Positions 49,556 to 60,791 of a stretch of 64,000 nucleotides of DNA are shown here, one piece after another (position 1 is the stretch's first letter; every line of letters begins with the position of its first letter). The notes under the pieces were generated by a model. The model was not told where the DNA came from and did not search any database. It saw only the letters and a list, made by a program, of their open reading frames with translations. Made by a program: the position numbers and the translations under genes. Origin of the DNA: Ancylostoma caninum (Eukaryota; Nematoda; Chromadorea; Rhabditida; Ancylostomatidae); the NCBI GenBank assembly GCA_037903475.1, contig JBAJFG010000400.1, positions 124,001-188,000 of the forward strand, read 5' to 3'.

Positions 49556-50799
49556 CCTTAGGAACTATATATACAAATACATCTATAACATCTATAACAT
49601 CTACATCATCTATAACTATATATACAAATACATCGATATTCGAACGAATAGGTAATTAATTTCGATTTTTTGTCGCTCGAATATTCGACTTGTTGGAAAA
49701 TGCAACAATTTAGTGTTCAAGTGATCTGAAAAATGGAAACATCCAATTATTCGAAAGAAAAAAAAAACTCGAAAACCAATGTGAAGTATGCAGTTCACGT
49801 TGGTTTTCAAGTGAGGGAGAGGCACGCAAGGAAGCTAGGCAGTAGGAACGAACTTGACTGTCATCGTTTTTGAAAAGTCTATACACACTGCCCTAAGCGA
49901 ATGTTCTTCTACTCGGCAAATGTTTCATGTGAACAGAACTATGGGCATAATGAAAAGACAAAAACTTCAGCATAGAGAATGAGCAAGAGCCCTGGGCACT
50001 GACATGGGCATTCATGCGCATGAGTTATGGATCATAATCCAGGTGAAAGAGAAGGATTTCGTGAGCACGGTCTTTATTTATCTTCAGAGACTGGATTCCG
50101 GTTTGTCCATCACGGCTAAATTTGCTCTGAAAGATTTTCGCAAAGTACCAAGAAGTATATCGCTAATTTCTTTCTTGAATTTTAATTTGAATAACGAATA
50201 AACAAAGAGCTAACACTTTTTTCGACTATTTTACACATCTATCCTGAAATAATTGTCCATTCCTGGGGAAGACTCCATTACCCTCCTGTGCTCTCTGCAT
50301 AGGCTCCTGCCCCATCGCGACCTATTGTCCTGTTTTGGTTTGACATTGATAAAATTCCTCCCGTAGAGGATTTCTAGAATATGAATAGTGGAGCATTGTG
50401 GAGATTGTATCGGAAGGAATAATTTTCTGTCAAAGGGAACAAAGTGCAAAAGTGAAGAAACATAGATGAAGTATGAGGAAAGCTCTCAAAATTTACCTGC
50501 AACACAACACAGTCCACGAGATTTGTGAGGTGATGGCACCGAAACTGGAGCCTTTCTGGTTTACAATCCTTATTCTAATCCAAGAAACATTCGTTAGAGT
50601 TACTTGTTATTTTGGAGCTTTTCACGCGTCTAGATCTATGCTACGACTTTTCCTTCACCGCAAGCAGGAAAAGCAGCCGATGGAGTCGTTCTGAGCAACC
50701 TCAAAGACGACACTGTGTAGTAATACTTTTTTTTTTGTCGTACCGGCGTTTTTTCACAAGAGGCGTTGTGCACTGCGCTGGGCCCAGACTGAGGATGGA
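49556..50799. other. No gene recognised; short tandem repeat at left
   Basis: ATCTATAACATCTATA-type repeats occupy 49565-49640. The rest has small ORFs without motifs. Confidence 0.4.
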
Positions 50800-51355
50800 G
50801 AGATCCAATCAAACTGCGGTGCGCAACAGTTTATCAGGTCTAGATTACAACAGGTACTACCTTACATCAACGAAGAAAATGCCAAAGATGTGAACCGAAT
50901 CGTGAAAGCAACGAACCTACCAATAAAGCTCGGGTTCCGACCGCCACCAAATTTAAAATCCTTGCTGACCTCAACAAGGATTTATAAAGAGAACTAATTG
51001 CGTGTACTAGGAACATAAGATCTGCCAGCTGAGAGGTACCGTACATTTGGCTACATGCCAGGGCTGCGGAAGAAATTACGTTGGAGAAACGTCACGACCT
51101 CTCCACAAGCGTCTAGACAAACATGTGCGAGCGCTACCCTACCTTACCTCATATCCGAGTATCAGTTTCTCGCATCATCACACGCTCTACCACACGTACG
51201 AAGATCCACCTAGAATGAAAATCACTATACTTCACCGCTCACAAGATGCTCCGCTGGAAAGAAAGATGTTGGAGGCGCTGGCAATGAAACACCTTTCACC
51301 GGAGATGAACAATAAGGATGAGCTAACAGATGCGTTGCGTTTTATATGTTAGCGG
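50800..51355 (+). pseudogene. Penelope-like element 3' fragment with GIY-YIG endonuclease
   Basis: One plus frame reads LPYINEENAKDVNRIVKATN and then PPPNLKSLLTS, the linker after the RT of Penelope-like elements, ending in a stop near 50997. A second frame reads CQGCGRNYVGETSRPLHKRL, then HHTLYHTYEDPPRMKITIL and APLERKMLEALAMKHLSPEM before a stop at 51352. NYVGET is the YIG-type motif; the Arg of KRL and the Glu of LERKMLEA are the expected endonuclease positions. The RT itself is not found upstream. The frame break and missing RT make it a fossil. Confidence 0.75.
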
Positions 51356-51984
51356 TGAAGATTGCGACAGCGTCACATCGGTCGCATGGTGGCATTCATT
51401 CTTAGACGAAGGGCACAGTCGTACTGTCGCACGGTCACATCTGCTGCTTAGTCTCTGACTCCACATTTTGATTATTCGCTTGGTTAGTCTGTTGAAACAA
51501 TTGTAGCTGTAAATGATAGAGTACTGAATGCAGTTATGTATGCTATAGGCCTGACTATTATTATACCGAAAGCTTGCCGGTAAAGCTGTATTATACAGGA
51601 GTTCTCAATTTCATACAAAACAAGGTTTAGGATTTATGAACGCATAACCAAACAAAACTAGGCTAGCAAACCAAGGCCCGTAGTAAACTGTCATGGTGGT
51701 GAGATGAACTCCAAAACTCATCTACATGTTTTAGGCGATGACTGCGAAAAATATTGCAAAAATTCTGTTCCGGAAGAGGGTTGTGCACAATTCACAGCAA
51801 ACAGCTGTCGTCGCAAGAATGGAAAATTTTTCCATGAAATCAATCTCAGCGATCAAAGCTTCAGGAAATCGATATGATACCTCTCAATGTTATATCATTG
51901 GAGCAGTAAATCTTTGGGAATTGCTGCAAAGCCAGCAAAAACACAGTAAAGTTGCAGTTAGAAATCGCTCCCATATTGGTAGTA
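51356..51984. other. Short gap with a solitary transposon terminus
   Basis: GGCCCGTAGTAAACTGTCA at 51675-51693 matches the termini of the element at 37301-37952. I did not find a matching right end downstream. The rest has no recognised gene. Confidence 0.5.
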
Positions 51985-52160
51985 GCAGGCCCTACCATTC
52001 CGGGAAAGACTGGAATGCGACACAGTCGTTTTGCAATCCAAACCAAATTATGGCAAAAAAAAAAACCCAGCAAAGCCAATATCGAAGTAGTTCGAGTAGC
52101 GCGGTACGGTCCTCACAGATGAGGAAGGTGATGAAGAATGTCGAATTTCGATGAGTCGGG
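51985..52160 (+). pseudogene. Mariner-like transposase N-terminal scrap, plus strand
   Basis: HSGKDWNATQSFCNPNQ, and in another frame LTDEEGDEECRIS, resemble the N-terminal HTH region of mariner transposases. The same segment occurs in opposite orientation at 52230-52640 (IGKDWDAGQSFCDISEPLGE). Heavy frameshifting limits confidence. Confidence 0.45.
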
Positions 52161-52229
52161 ACTTTTGGTAGCCGTTCAAGAGAGGGAGGATTGACGAGAT
52201 CCCTCAGAAATGGAGTCTGCTCATTTCGC

Positions 52230-52640
52230 TGCAGAAAACCGGTGGGAGTTCAAACACGTCCAGCATTTTCTTCTGTCTGAGAGTTTGTGGGGACCCATTC
52301 ATCCAATCCCAATGTTTTTTTTTGAAGATTCTGTGAGGAAGAGCGATGGTAGAATGGCCTATGTTCAAATCTTCGGTCAGCATTCTCGTTGTCAAGCTTC
52401 CGTCCCTTCCCAATGTGCCTGGGGCTCAAAATCTGATGTGTGACCTCTTTCTTCTTCATCTGTAAAGCTTGCTTCTTATTAATACAAATTATCTTTCAAC
52501 TTGGCATTGATAATCGTTCCTTCTCCAAGCGGCTCACTGATGTCACAAAATGACTGTCCTGCATCCCAATCTTTCCCGATAATAGTGATAGCGCGTACGA
52601 TGACGAATGTGGACATGATTTTTGACGGCATCTTTATTGA
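52230..52640 (-). pseudogene. Mariner-like transposase N-terminal scrap, minus strand
   Basis: On the minus strand IGKDWDAGQSFCDISEPLGE is followed, after frameshifts, by RMLTEDLNIGHSTIALPHR and LGLDEWVP. These match the two HTH motifs and the WVPH-type linker of mariner transposases. Catalytic regions are absent. With the plus-strand scrap it forms an inverted pair. Confidence 0.6.
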
Positions 52641-54249
52641 ATAAAAACAGGAATATTTCCACAAGAAAACGATTTGAAGAACGTTGATTCTTAACGAGAG
52701 AAGAAGTCAAAAAAGCCGCATTAATTATGTACCAACCTAATAAACTAATCTTCTCATCAATAGCTATTATCGACTGAGCAAGTATTGCTTTAATGAAAAC
52801 CACGATGTACCCTCAGCAAGATTTCACTGCGGAATGAAGCCTCTCATCCACTGGCCGGGAATTTCGAAATCCTCGGCCAAAGAAACCTGTAACGTATCGG
52901 GTTCTTGACGTGTCCGTGAAACTAAGGTACATATTTGTGCTCAGCGGCTCGCATATTCTTGGCTGATGTCGAAATCTCGAATGCGGTCTGTAAGCTGACA
53001 CACTGCCTTTAAAATAGTAATGCTGCGATGTTTGAGCACCGTTCTCACGAATATGATGAGCGTGATGAGCTAATGGGATTTTTTCTCATTTCTTTTCTGT
53101 GGTTTTTCTCGAATGATCCACATGATGGATTAGGAAACTGCATCCTCACCTACCATGTCTTCACGTTGCTGCTTTGAGAAGCTGAGCGTTCCCCAGTAGC
53201 ATGATTTTTTGCAGCCAGTGTGGCATACATCATGCGGTGGTGGCCACATATTTAACAATCCCATGATTTCGGACGAAAGAACTTCAATTTGAGGTATAAT
53301 ATTTCCAGGGGTGATAGTAATTTGATCGAAACCTCAGAATGACCGTGAGGTAACCGTCGAAGGTTACATCGAGGTCACCTCACGGTTAATTCTTCCAAAA
53401 TCTATTGTAGAACAACTGGGACCTCGGGGTAACCTACCGGAGTTTTGCAAGTGTTGTGGTTTTTTGTTTTAACCGTTCGTTTTTGAAATCATGAGAACAG
53501 AAACACAGGGTTTACGAACCCTTACGGACACAAATACCCACGTATGACACCCAAGCTTTACTAGAAATAGACAAAAGACAGGTGAGGATAAAAGAATGCA
53601 GTCAAATAATGTACATGGTACATGAGAGAAAACCGATAGAATCAATCACACGAGCGGCGTATCCAGTGACCTACGCCAGAGCTATGAGGTCTCTGGATGT
53701 CATTCTCGGCGCTGCCTTTATAGCCGTCAATTCCTGCCACTTCTTTGCCCGCATCCAAGGCAAACTACCGTATACCAAAAATCAGAACCATTCAAATGCA
53801 CAATCAAATGTGAACCTTGTTAAATACTTAGTTTCTTTTGAACCAACGTTACCCTCCAAGCTTGTAACTAGTCTCACTCTAGTCTAGACCTCACGGTAAC
53901 AGAGCTGAGACTGTGATCAGTTATCTAATCACACATATTTGTGAAAATAGTATCATGAGGCAAGAGGCGCAGACCGGTCACGAAAAAGTACTGAGAAGTA
54001 CTTTTTCATTCTGACCTGCAGGTCTTGAGCTCTAAAGCGAACTTTCTAAGTTAAGTGGTCTCTCTCGTGTTTAGATTACTTCTTAGCTATTTTTTACTCA
54101 AACACCACGGATACTTTCTCTTACAGAGGTAAACAGTTCGTTATTCTAAAGATGGAAGGAATTCGGAGATCCTTTAGACAGGTGAAGGTGGTAAGGAAAT
54201 GTTGAGCCGATTTTTTAGATGTTGAGCCAATTCTTCAGCAAGTTCCAGA
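52641..54249. other. No gene recognised; small dyad
   Basis: A short palindrome built on ACCGTGAGGT / ACCTCACGGT lies at 53342-53387, and ACCTCACGGTAAC recurs at 53889. Minus ORF 52813-53001 and plus ORF 53582-53887 have no recognised motif. Confidence 0.4.
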
Positions 54250-55440
54250 ATATTTGATCCAAACTTTGCACACGTTTCACCCGAGCGTGGGTGAAGGTTT
54301 TGAAGGTTTTAGGCTACTTTCCACGGCGAACTATCGACTATGTATCGATAATATCAATTTTACTGGTTTTTCGCTATATCTGTGCAGAGATCGCTGGAAG
54401 CATGTCCACCGGGGTTTATTATTACACTGAACCCGAATACAACCATTTCGCACTAAATTTCCATTTATTTATTCTTCCATTTTCGCTCGATGAAGGGCAA
54501 GGACATGTCCACTACGATTTTCGAATACATGGAATACGAATGCGATAACCGTTTTGTACGAAAAATCGATTTGTCGATTTTACTGATATTTTGCTTTTTT
54601 TGCAGGTGGAGCGGTGAATATATGTCAACTGGGGTATCTTATTATGCTGAACACAAAAACGGCAACCGCTTTTTCGAATATCGATTTGTTGACTTTCTCT
54701 GTTCTTTCCTCGCCTCTGGAAAGGTATGGACAAGAATGTGCTGTTTGCATCAATCGAATACCCTAAACATCTAAGCGCAGATATGGCAACTACCTTCTAT
54801 GATATTGTCATCTAAATAACATTACTATTTTTTCGCTTACTGGTCGATGAAAAATGGTCACTTGAGCTTTGCTAATAAGCTAATCCACGAAATCACGGAA
54901 ACTTTCAAGGAGTTCATAGGCGATAGTAATTCTCCTCATCAGTATGCTATAGCCGGGTGGAGAAACACCCGAGTGATTTCGTGTATGCTGTCTAGTCTGT
55001 ATATATGAAAATGAATGCCTGTATGCATATGTGTTTGTGTGTGTACGTCTGTGCATGTGTGTATATATGTACCAAATATAAATCGCGGAGAGTTACAATC
55101 GAGGCCAAACTTGCACACATTCCCCTCACGGGCCGGCGGAGGTTCTGGGCTATTTTCACCCGCGAGTTATTGATTAATTTATCAATTATATCGATTTTAT
55201 TGATTTCTCATTATTTTCGTCCAAGGGTAGTTGAGGACATGACTACCAGGGTTCTGCTGAACACGAATATGACAATCATTCTGCTCGAAGTATTGATTTA
55301 TCGATTTTATTTAGATTTCAATATTTTCGCGCAAAGGTCGATGAAGACGTACCTATTGGGGTTCCTCATTACGCTGTACACGAATACGACAACGATTTTC
55401 CACAAGAATATCTAATTATTGCTTTTATGGATTTTTCTGC
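54250..55440. repeat. Degenerate tandem modules, AT-rich, two blocks
   Basis: Two blocks (about 54250-54770 and 55105-55440) each start with a header like CAAACTTGCACAC followed by a GGTTTTGGGCTA-like stretch. Each continues with two or three degenerate units of roughly 120-150 bp containing GAACACGAATACGACAACC-like and TCGATTTTATTGATTTT-like motifs. A TGTGTGTG-rich microsatellite (about 55015-55070) precedes the second block. No protein is supported. Confidence 0.6.
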
Positions 55441-56089
55441 TTTTACCCAGTGAAGGGTCAGAAGAATGCCAAGGAGGATTTCAAAGACGCTCAACGTGAA
55501 TATGGCAAGCACTTCAGAAAACTGATCAACCAAACGACTATATCTACCTTTTGGTGAGGGTGCCTGAGGAAGGGTCACTTGATTCAAATACTATAAAATC
55601 AAGAATAATTACTTTAAAAATCCTCTTATATGAATCATGGCAGTGCAACGAAATTTTCCAGAGCGCAGGCGGTGAGGGACCAGACGTGATCGCATGCTGT
55701 CATCATGGGGCTCAGTTATGGACGGTGCCCGCGAGGATGCGAAGGTGACGGGGCATTCTGCCGATGTTTCGTCATAGATGCATAGACGTAATGGAAGTCG
55801 GGTGCACTCAGGATTTCGCGGTGGGACCAGCGGCTAGCGGTCTGAGCCCTCCGGGTGAGAGGGTGTTTACAACGATTTGACGTTGCGTAGCAGCAATATA
55901 TGGAGCAGAGTCGCCCCTCTGCTGGAGCTTTGTTATTACCTACACTGAATTTTGAAGCAATGGAACCTACACTGAATTTTGAAGCACTGGACGATATGCA
56001 CCCGGAAAAGATGGGTGCTTTTCGTGGAGGCCGTAGCGATAGGATTCGCTCGGTTTCCTCAGGACAGATGTTCCGGGGCTCCGTAGTTC
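55441..56089. other. Gap between arrays, no gene recognised
   Basis: A short direct repeat CCTACACTGAATTTTGAAGC occurs twice at about 55938-55986. Nothing else is recognised. Confidence 0.4.
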
Positions 56090-56625
56090 AAAGAAACATC
56101 AGGATAGATGTCCATCGATGGAGGAAGGGTTCGCCGTGACCCAATAGTGAGAAAGCGGCAGGATACTGGTCCATCGATGGAAAAAAGTCCGCCGTGGCAC
56201 AATACATAGTGGGGAAGCGGCAGGGTACTGGTCCATGGATGCAGAAAGGGTCCGCCATGGTCCAATAGTGGTAAAGCGGCAGGATACGGGTCCACGGATG
56301 CAGAAACGGTCCGCCGTGGCCCAGTAGTGGGAAGACAGTAGTATACTGGTCCATCGATAAAAAAAGGGTCCGCTCTGGCCCAATGAGGCGAAACCCCAGA
56401 ACACGGGTAAACGTATGGAGACTGGGTCCGCACGGAGGAGATTGGTGGGGAAAGCGCCGTGATACGGGTCTGCCCGGGCCGAATAGTGAGAAGAATACAG
56501 GGCCACGAATGGAGAGTGGGTCTGCCCTGGCTCAATTGTGGGGGAAGCTCCAGAATACGGGTGCACGGATGGGAAATGGGTCCGCCGTGGCCAAATAGTG
56601 GGGAAAACGCCAAGATGCACGTCTG
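56090..56625. repeat. Minisatellite, about 9 units of ~58-60 bp
   Basis: The unit resembles GGTCCATCGATGGAGAAAGG, then GTCCGCCGTGGCCCAATAGT, then GGGAAAGCGGCAGGATAC. Left units are more alike than right units. On the minus strand long ORFs run through it in more than one frame because the unit lacks stops; this is no evidence of a protein. Confidence 0.9.
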
Positions 56626-57245
56626 GCGATGAAGCAGGGGAACGCTACGCGCTCATTCGTGTCTCAGTCGACCACTTATTCTTCCTCCCTATATACTGAA
56701 GCAGGAGCTCGTCAGTTGGACTATCTCAGTAACGTGAAGCTTGAATCATTTCAGGTGATTATTCGCACGGCATTGGTTACGTTGTATTGTTCACAAGTAC
56801 TAAAGCCATGCGAAAGATAGTCCTGTGCAACGTTGGGAGTGGCTGTTCATAACGTGTCCATAGGCATGTAAGAAATGTGACAAAAAAGAGTAGGAAGTAT
56901 CATTGCATTGGAAATTAGCTTAACATGTAGGTGCATGATTGAGGATTTGCAAGCAAGGTTAGAATAGCGAGGAGACTCGAAGCTCGATGTTGGAGAGGCG
57001 GCCAGACCCGTAGAACATACGCAATTAATAGGGAGGATTTTGTATTTAAGCCCAGCTAATGATTGGTTTTGCTCACTTGCTGATTTTGTAAGCATTTCGC
57101 ATGTGTGAAGCTTTTGCACATACCTCAAGTGGCTGCCCAACCCCACTTTCTAGCATCCCGAAGGGCAGCTAGTGATAATAAAAATAAACAATTAAAAATG
57201 CACTAATACAGTATTTTTTATTGATTTTGTTAAACAATGGACCCC
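56626..57245. other. No gene recognised
   Basis: This is sequence between the minisatellite and a mariner relic, with a 10-nt C run at 57242. It may include the 3' flank of the aspartic protease gene. Confidence 0.35.
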
Positions 57246-57249
57246 CCCC

Positions 57250-57690
57250 CCTCTCCCCGCAACTAAGGAGTTTGTGGAAGATATGATTACTGGAAATGAG
57301 GGTTGGGCCTTTTGCGATTCTAACACGCATCGTGCCTAGTGACTGTGTCAAGAAGAGGACTCGCAAAATCGTACCTCCTCCTTTTGGTTCAACAAACGGT
57401 TTACAAACGGTTCCTTTTCCTTTTGTGAGATTTGCGCGGATTGTTGTTTTACAAGCTGCTCCTGCAAGGATCCACAGTCATCGGTAATATCTACGCCAAT
57501 CAGCACTAGAAACCCGCGGATTCTGTTCGAGAAAAACGGTTAAAACTTTTGTACACTTACTACTCGATAACGCTAGGTCCCATATAGCTAAAGAAACTCG
57601 CGAAAAATTGGAGGAGCTGGTCATGTCTCCCGCCGGTTCACTGGATTTGTCCCGAAAGTGGGAAATTGTTTAGCATTTCTTCTAAGAGTT
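57250..57690 (+). pseudogene. Mariner transposase relic, plus strand
   Basis: EFVEDMITGNEGWAFCDS corresponds to the first catalytic block of mariner transposases (usually TGDEKW), with Asp changed to Asn. After frameshifts LLDNARSHIAKETREKLEEL matches the second block. The third block is not preserved. It is inactive and lies just beyond the 3' end of the aspartic protease gene. Confidence 0.75.
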
Positions 57691-58209
57691 GACAAAAATT
57701 CTTTATTCGAACTGCTAACATACAGGACGAATTAGATCCTAAAAGCAACATAAAATGCAGTCAGTCCTGAAATGCTTTTGCAAATCCAATTCTTTTCGCA
57801 GCCAAATCATAAATGTGGCAATACTCGCGGATGAATGGATCACCAAGAAGCCAGGATGCATCAAGATCTGTACCTGACCACTGGGAAATTCCCAAAACGC
57901 ACAGATCCTTCTGCACCTTTATAATGAGGTTTTCTGCTCCCACCGTGTACTGTCTTGTGCCAATCGTGAAGTTGACTGCGACTGAGGCGTCGCATTCGAT
58001 GAAATAGAGGTCGTTTGATCTGTCGTACTGAAATGTTTTGTTGTTGAACACTTGTTCTGCCTAACAGCGTATGAAATGATGTCATGATGACAACAAAATC
58101 ATCAATTTCGTCACAAGTGTTACTTTCCGTGGTAATTAATGCGCAAACGTTTTGCTGAGCATAGTTTATCTGTGAAAGAGTAGGGTTTCCTCTCTCCACT
58201 ACTTATGTG

Positions 58210-58700
58210 GAGTGATCGTCCACAGAACTAACAAATTTGCGGAGTAGAGAACGCACAGCAGCGCAACCCGGCCACATGTTGCAGACGTCACCTTCCGCCG
58301 CAGTACTTACAAACTGCAGCAAAATTCAGATTTCTCAATTTGATTTTCTGAGACTCTTCTCCACCATAAGAGCACCAGATAAAGGACGAACGACAGAGAG
58401 GCATGATCCATGGCGTTTGTGGGATGCGCCACTCATTTGACTTTACATAAGTCAGCGCTTCATCCTCTCAGGCTCCTCTGGTACCAATTTACCGACTCCG
58501 TGGTATGGATGGCTTTTTTGGCAACTGAAGCGATCGAACCATCGCCCGTGTGCGCGACAGCAATGCGTACATTGAGTCTGCACCGACCGTGCCTCAAAAT
58601 CTCCAAATATGGTTTAAAATGATGAAAATAGCTACAATTATCTATAAGGGGGCGATTTGAAAACTAAGTTGCCGTAGCACTGCTGAACGCTATCAAGTCC
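58210..58700. repeat. Dispersed GC-rich repeat, copy related to 24450-24680
   Basis: GCAGCGCAACC, GACGTCACCTTCCGCCGCAG and, further on, ATAGCTACAATTATCTATAA resemble stretches in the same order at 24460-24600. The ends are not resolved. It lies in the last intron of the aspartic protease gene. Confidence 0.5.
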
Positions 58701-58982
58701 GCGGTTTGGTCAGCTCAATCGACGGTGGATATATTAGGCTGTTGTGAAATTAATTGCCGAAATGGAGCTTCCTGTTCAAAGTGTTGTAACTTGACTTAAC
58801 ACAACTTTTCTTCCGCAAATTTAGCAACCGTTCAAATCTGTAGACCCCCCCCCCCCGAGAATACAGTAAGAATAGCACGCTTCTACATTAAAAGCTGAGA
58901 TTACAAGAACTCGCAGACTTTTTGAAGGTAGTTTCAGTATGCTCCAGATCAGTAATCTGCTGCTGTCAGGATTGTATCTGGA

Positions 58983-59031
58983 GCTCGAAAAAATGATATA
59001 TAGTAGGTAATTATATATCATTTTTTCGAGC
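58983..59031. repeat. Perfect 21-bp-arm hairpin
   Basis: AGCTCGAAAAAATGATATAT and its exact inverse ATATATCATTTTTTCGAGCT flank a loop of about 9 nt (GTAGGTAAT). ATATAGTAGG recurs directly after the right arm. It lies in the last intron of the protease gene. It could be a miRNA-like hairpin or a replication-slippage duplication. Confidence 0.7.
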
Positions 59032-59524
59032 TATATAGTAGGCTTGAGGAATAAGGACATTGAGTGAGAACCTGGATGCCTTACTGCATCAGTCTTTGCC
59101 GGGTGAGTTTTGGAATGTGAGGTTTAACGTCACCCAGGAGCAGGGAAAACCAGCTATTTGTTTACCACTGCAGACCACATCTATGGGAGGTTTGCGGATA
59201 TCTACTGGAAATTAGAATAACAGGACACTGCTGTCAATGTTTGAGTAGGTTGCAGCGGATCACACTCTTACAACACCACCAAATTCCTGACACAATCTTC
59301 CAGATGTGAAGATTTGATTTAGGAAAACTCAGAGATTGGAGGAAGCGTCTACCGATACAAATTCAAGCTACCTTTCATCATACAGGAACCATGCCCTACC
59401 TATAGCTATTGCACGATCTGAAAATGGGTAGTTTCTAGACGAAAAATTAGGTTAGAAAAGATGTCACGGGTGACACGCTGATCAACTTTTAGGTAGCCGC
59501 TATATTTCTCGAGGAGTAACAATT

Positions 59525-59735
59525 TGGTTCGCCGTCGCCGACGGCGATGGCCGCCAATTTTGGCGACCGCTCACAATCGATTTGCATCGAAGTCGCCAAC
59601 ATTGGCGGCCGCCGATCGCCAATGTTGTCGACCAATCGATAGGCACCGACGTCGCAGTCGCTATTATCGGCGGCCGCCGCGACGCCTCACCCACAATCGA
59701 TGCGCACCGGTCTCCCAGTCGCCAGCGACAGCGAC
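59525..59735. repeat. GC-rich degenerate repeat, ~61-bp period
   Basis: CAATCGAT followed by a CACCG-like and a GTCGCC-like segment recurs near 59573, 59633 and 59694, with GGCGGCCGCCG between. The composition is very different from the neighbours. Open frames through it are by-products. Confidence 0.6.
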
Positions 59736-60791
59736 GCAGGGTGATACAGTCCTCGAGGACTACAGCGGCAGTGTCAGATCGGGGATGTTCATCTCCGCAC
59801 CTTTCTTATCACGTCGATTGGGGTCAAGTATTTTGGAAGTGCAATAAAAGAAGCGTCCATCCCTGCGCTCAACGTGCGAATGGTAGGATCAGGCTTAGTG
59901 TCCATGACTGTCCTCAATGCTTGATCGTCAAGGAACAACCTGCGGTCACGACCGTGGTTGCCTTGGCGATCAAAATCAACGGAAGAAAAATTCGCAATCT
60001 AATAGGCCACTGCCCATTGAGAAGGCAATTCCAAGTCAAATTGAATGCAAGATTACCGCATACCACTGACAAAGACTGATCGAGTTTGAAGTCGCTAACC
60101 ATAATTGACCAAGAATGCGTTGGTTCATCGTTTGTTCGCTACCTCATAAAAATCCTCACGAAAGAGCTATCCAAAAGTTTTGTAAACAGGAATTGATCGA
60201 GAACAAAACAGAACCGCCTGTAAAACCTAAGGTGACTGGGATTGAGATATCACAACACTTTCATTGGTTAACTGTTCCATTATCGGATAGAAAATGTTTT
60301 CTTCAAGGCAATTGTGTGGCTGACTACCTCGTAGGAACTGACCTGTGCTCCGAGCTCCTTTGCTATTGCTGAAATAATGGCTGTTGGTCCCCTAATGAAA
60401 GAAGAACCAGTGTCGGACTCCGCATACCAACCATTACTGGAGTGGTAATTTCCGGTGGACACTCCGTTTAACTGCAACTATGAGAAGTTAAAAAGTGAAT
60501 CTAATGCTAGCTAATCAATTTCTCAATAATCTTCACGCACTGATACATGAGGGATTCTTGTTAGCCAATCTTTACTTCACTCACCTTAATTTGCTAATAG
60601 GGGCGTCGAGGTGCTAAGAGTTCAAACGTGACTGACTCTTCACAGTTTTCGGAATCGAAGGCACCGTATGTAATCATACCACCATAAACATTTTCTTCGA
60701 CTGAAAACTAATCAAACATTCCAAGCGAAACATTTTAAATGACGAATTTCAAATCAGTTTGGCGCACCCAAAGATCCCTTTTAAAAATATT

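Noticed and set aside
56059..56620. Minus-strand ORFs of 173-184 codons
   Set aside because: They are open only because the ~59-bp tandem unit lacks stops; more than one frame is open across the same array.
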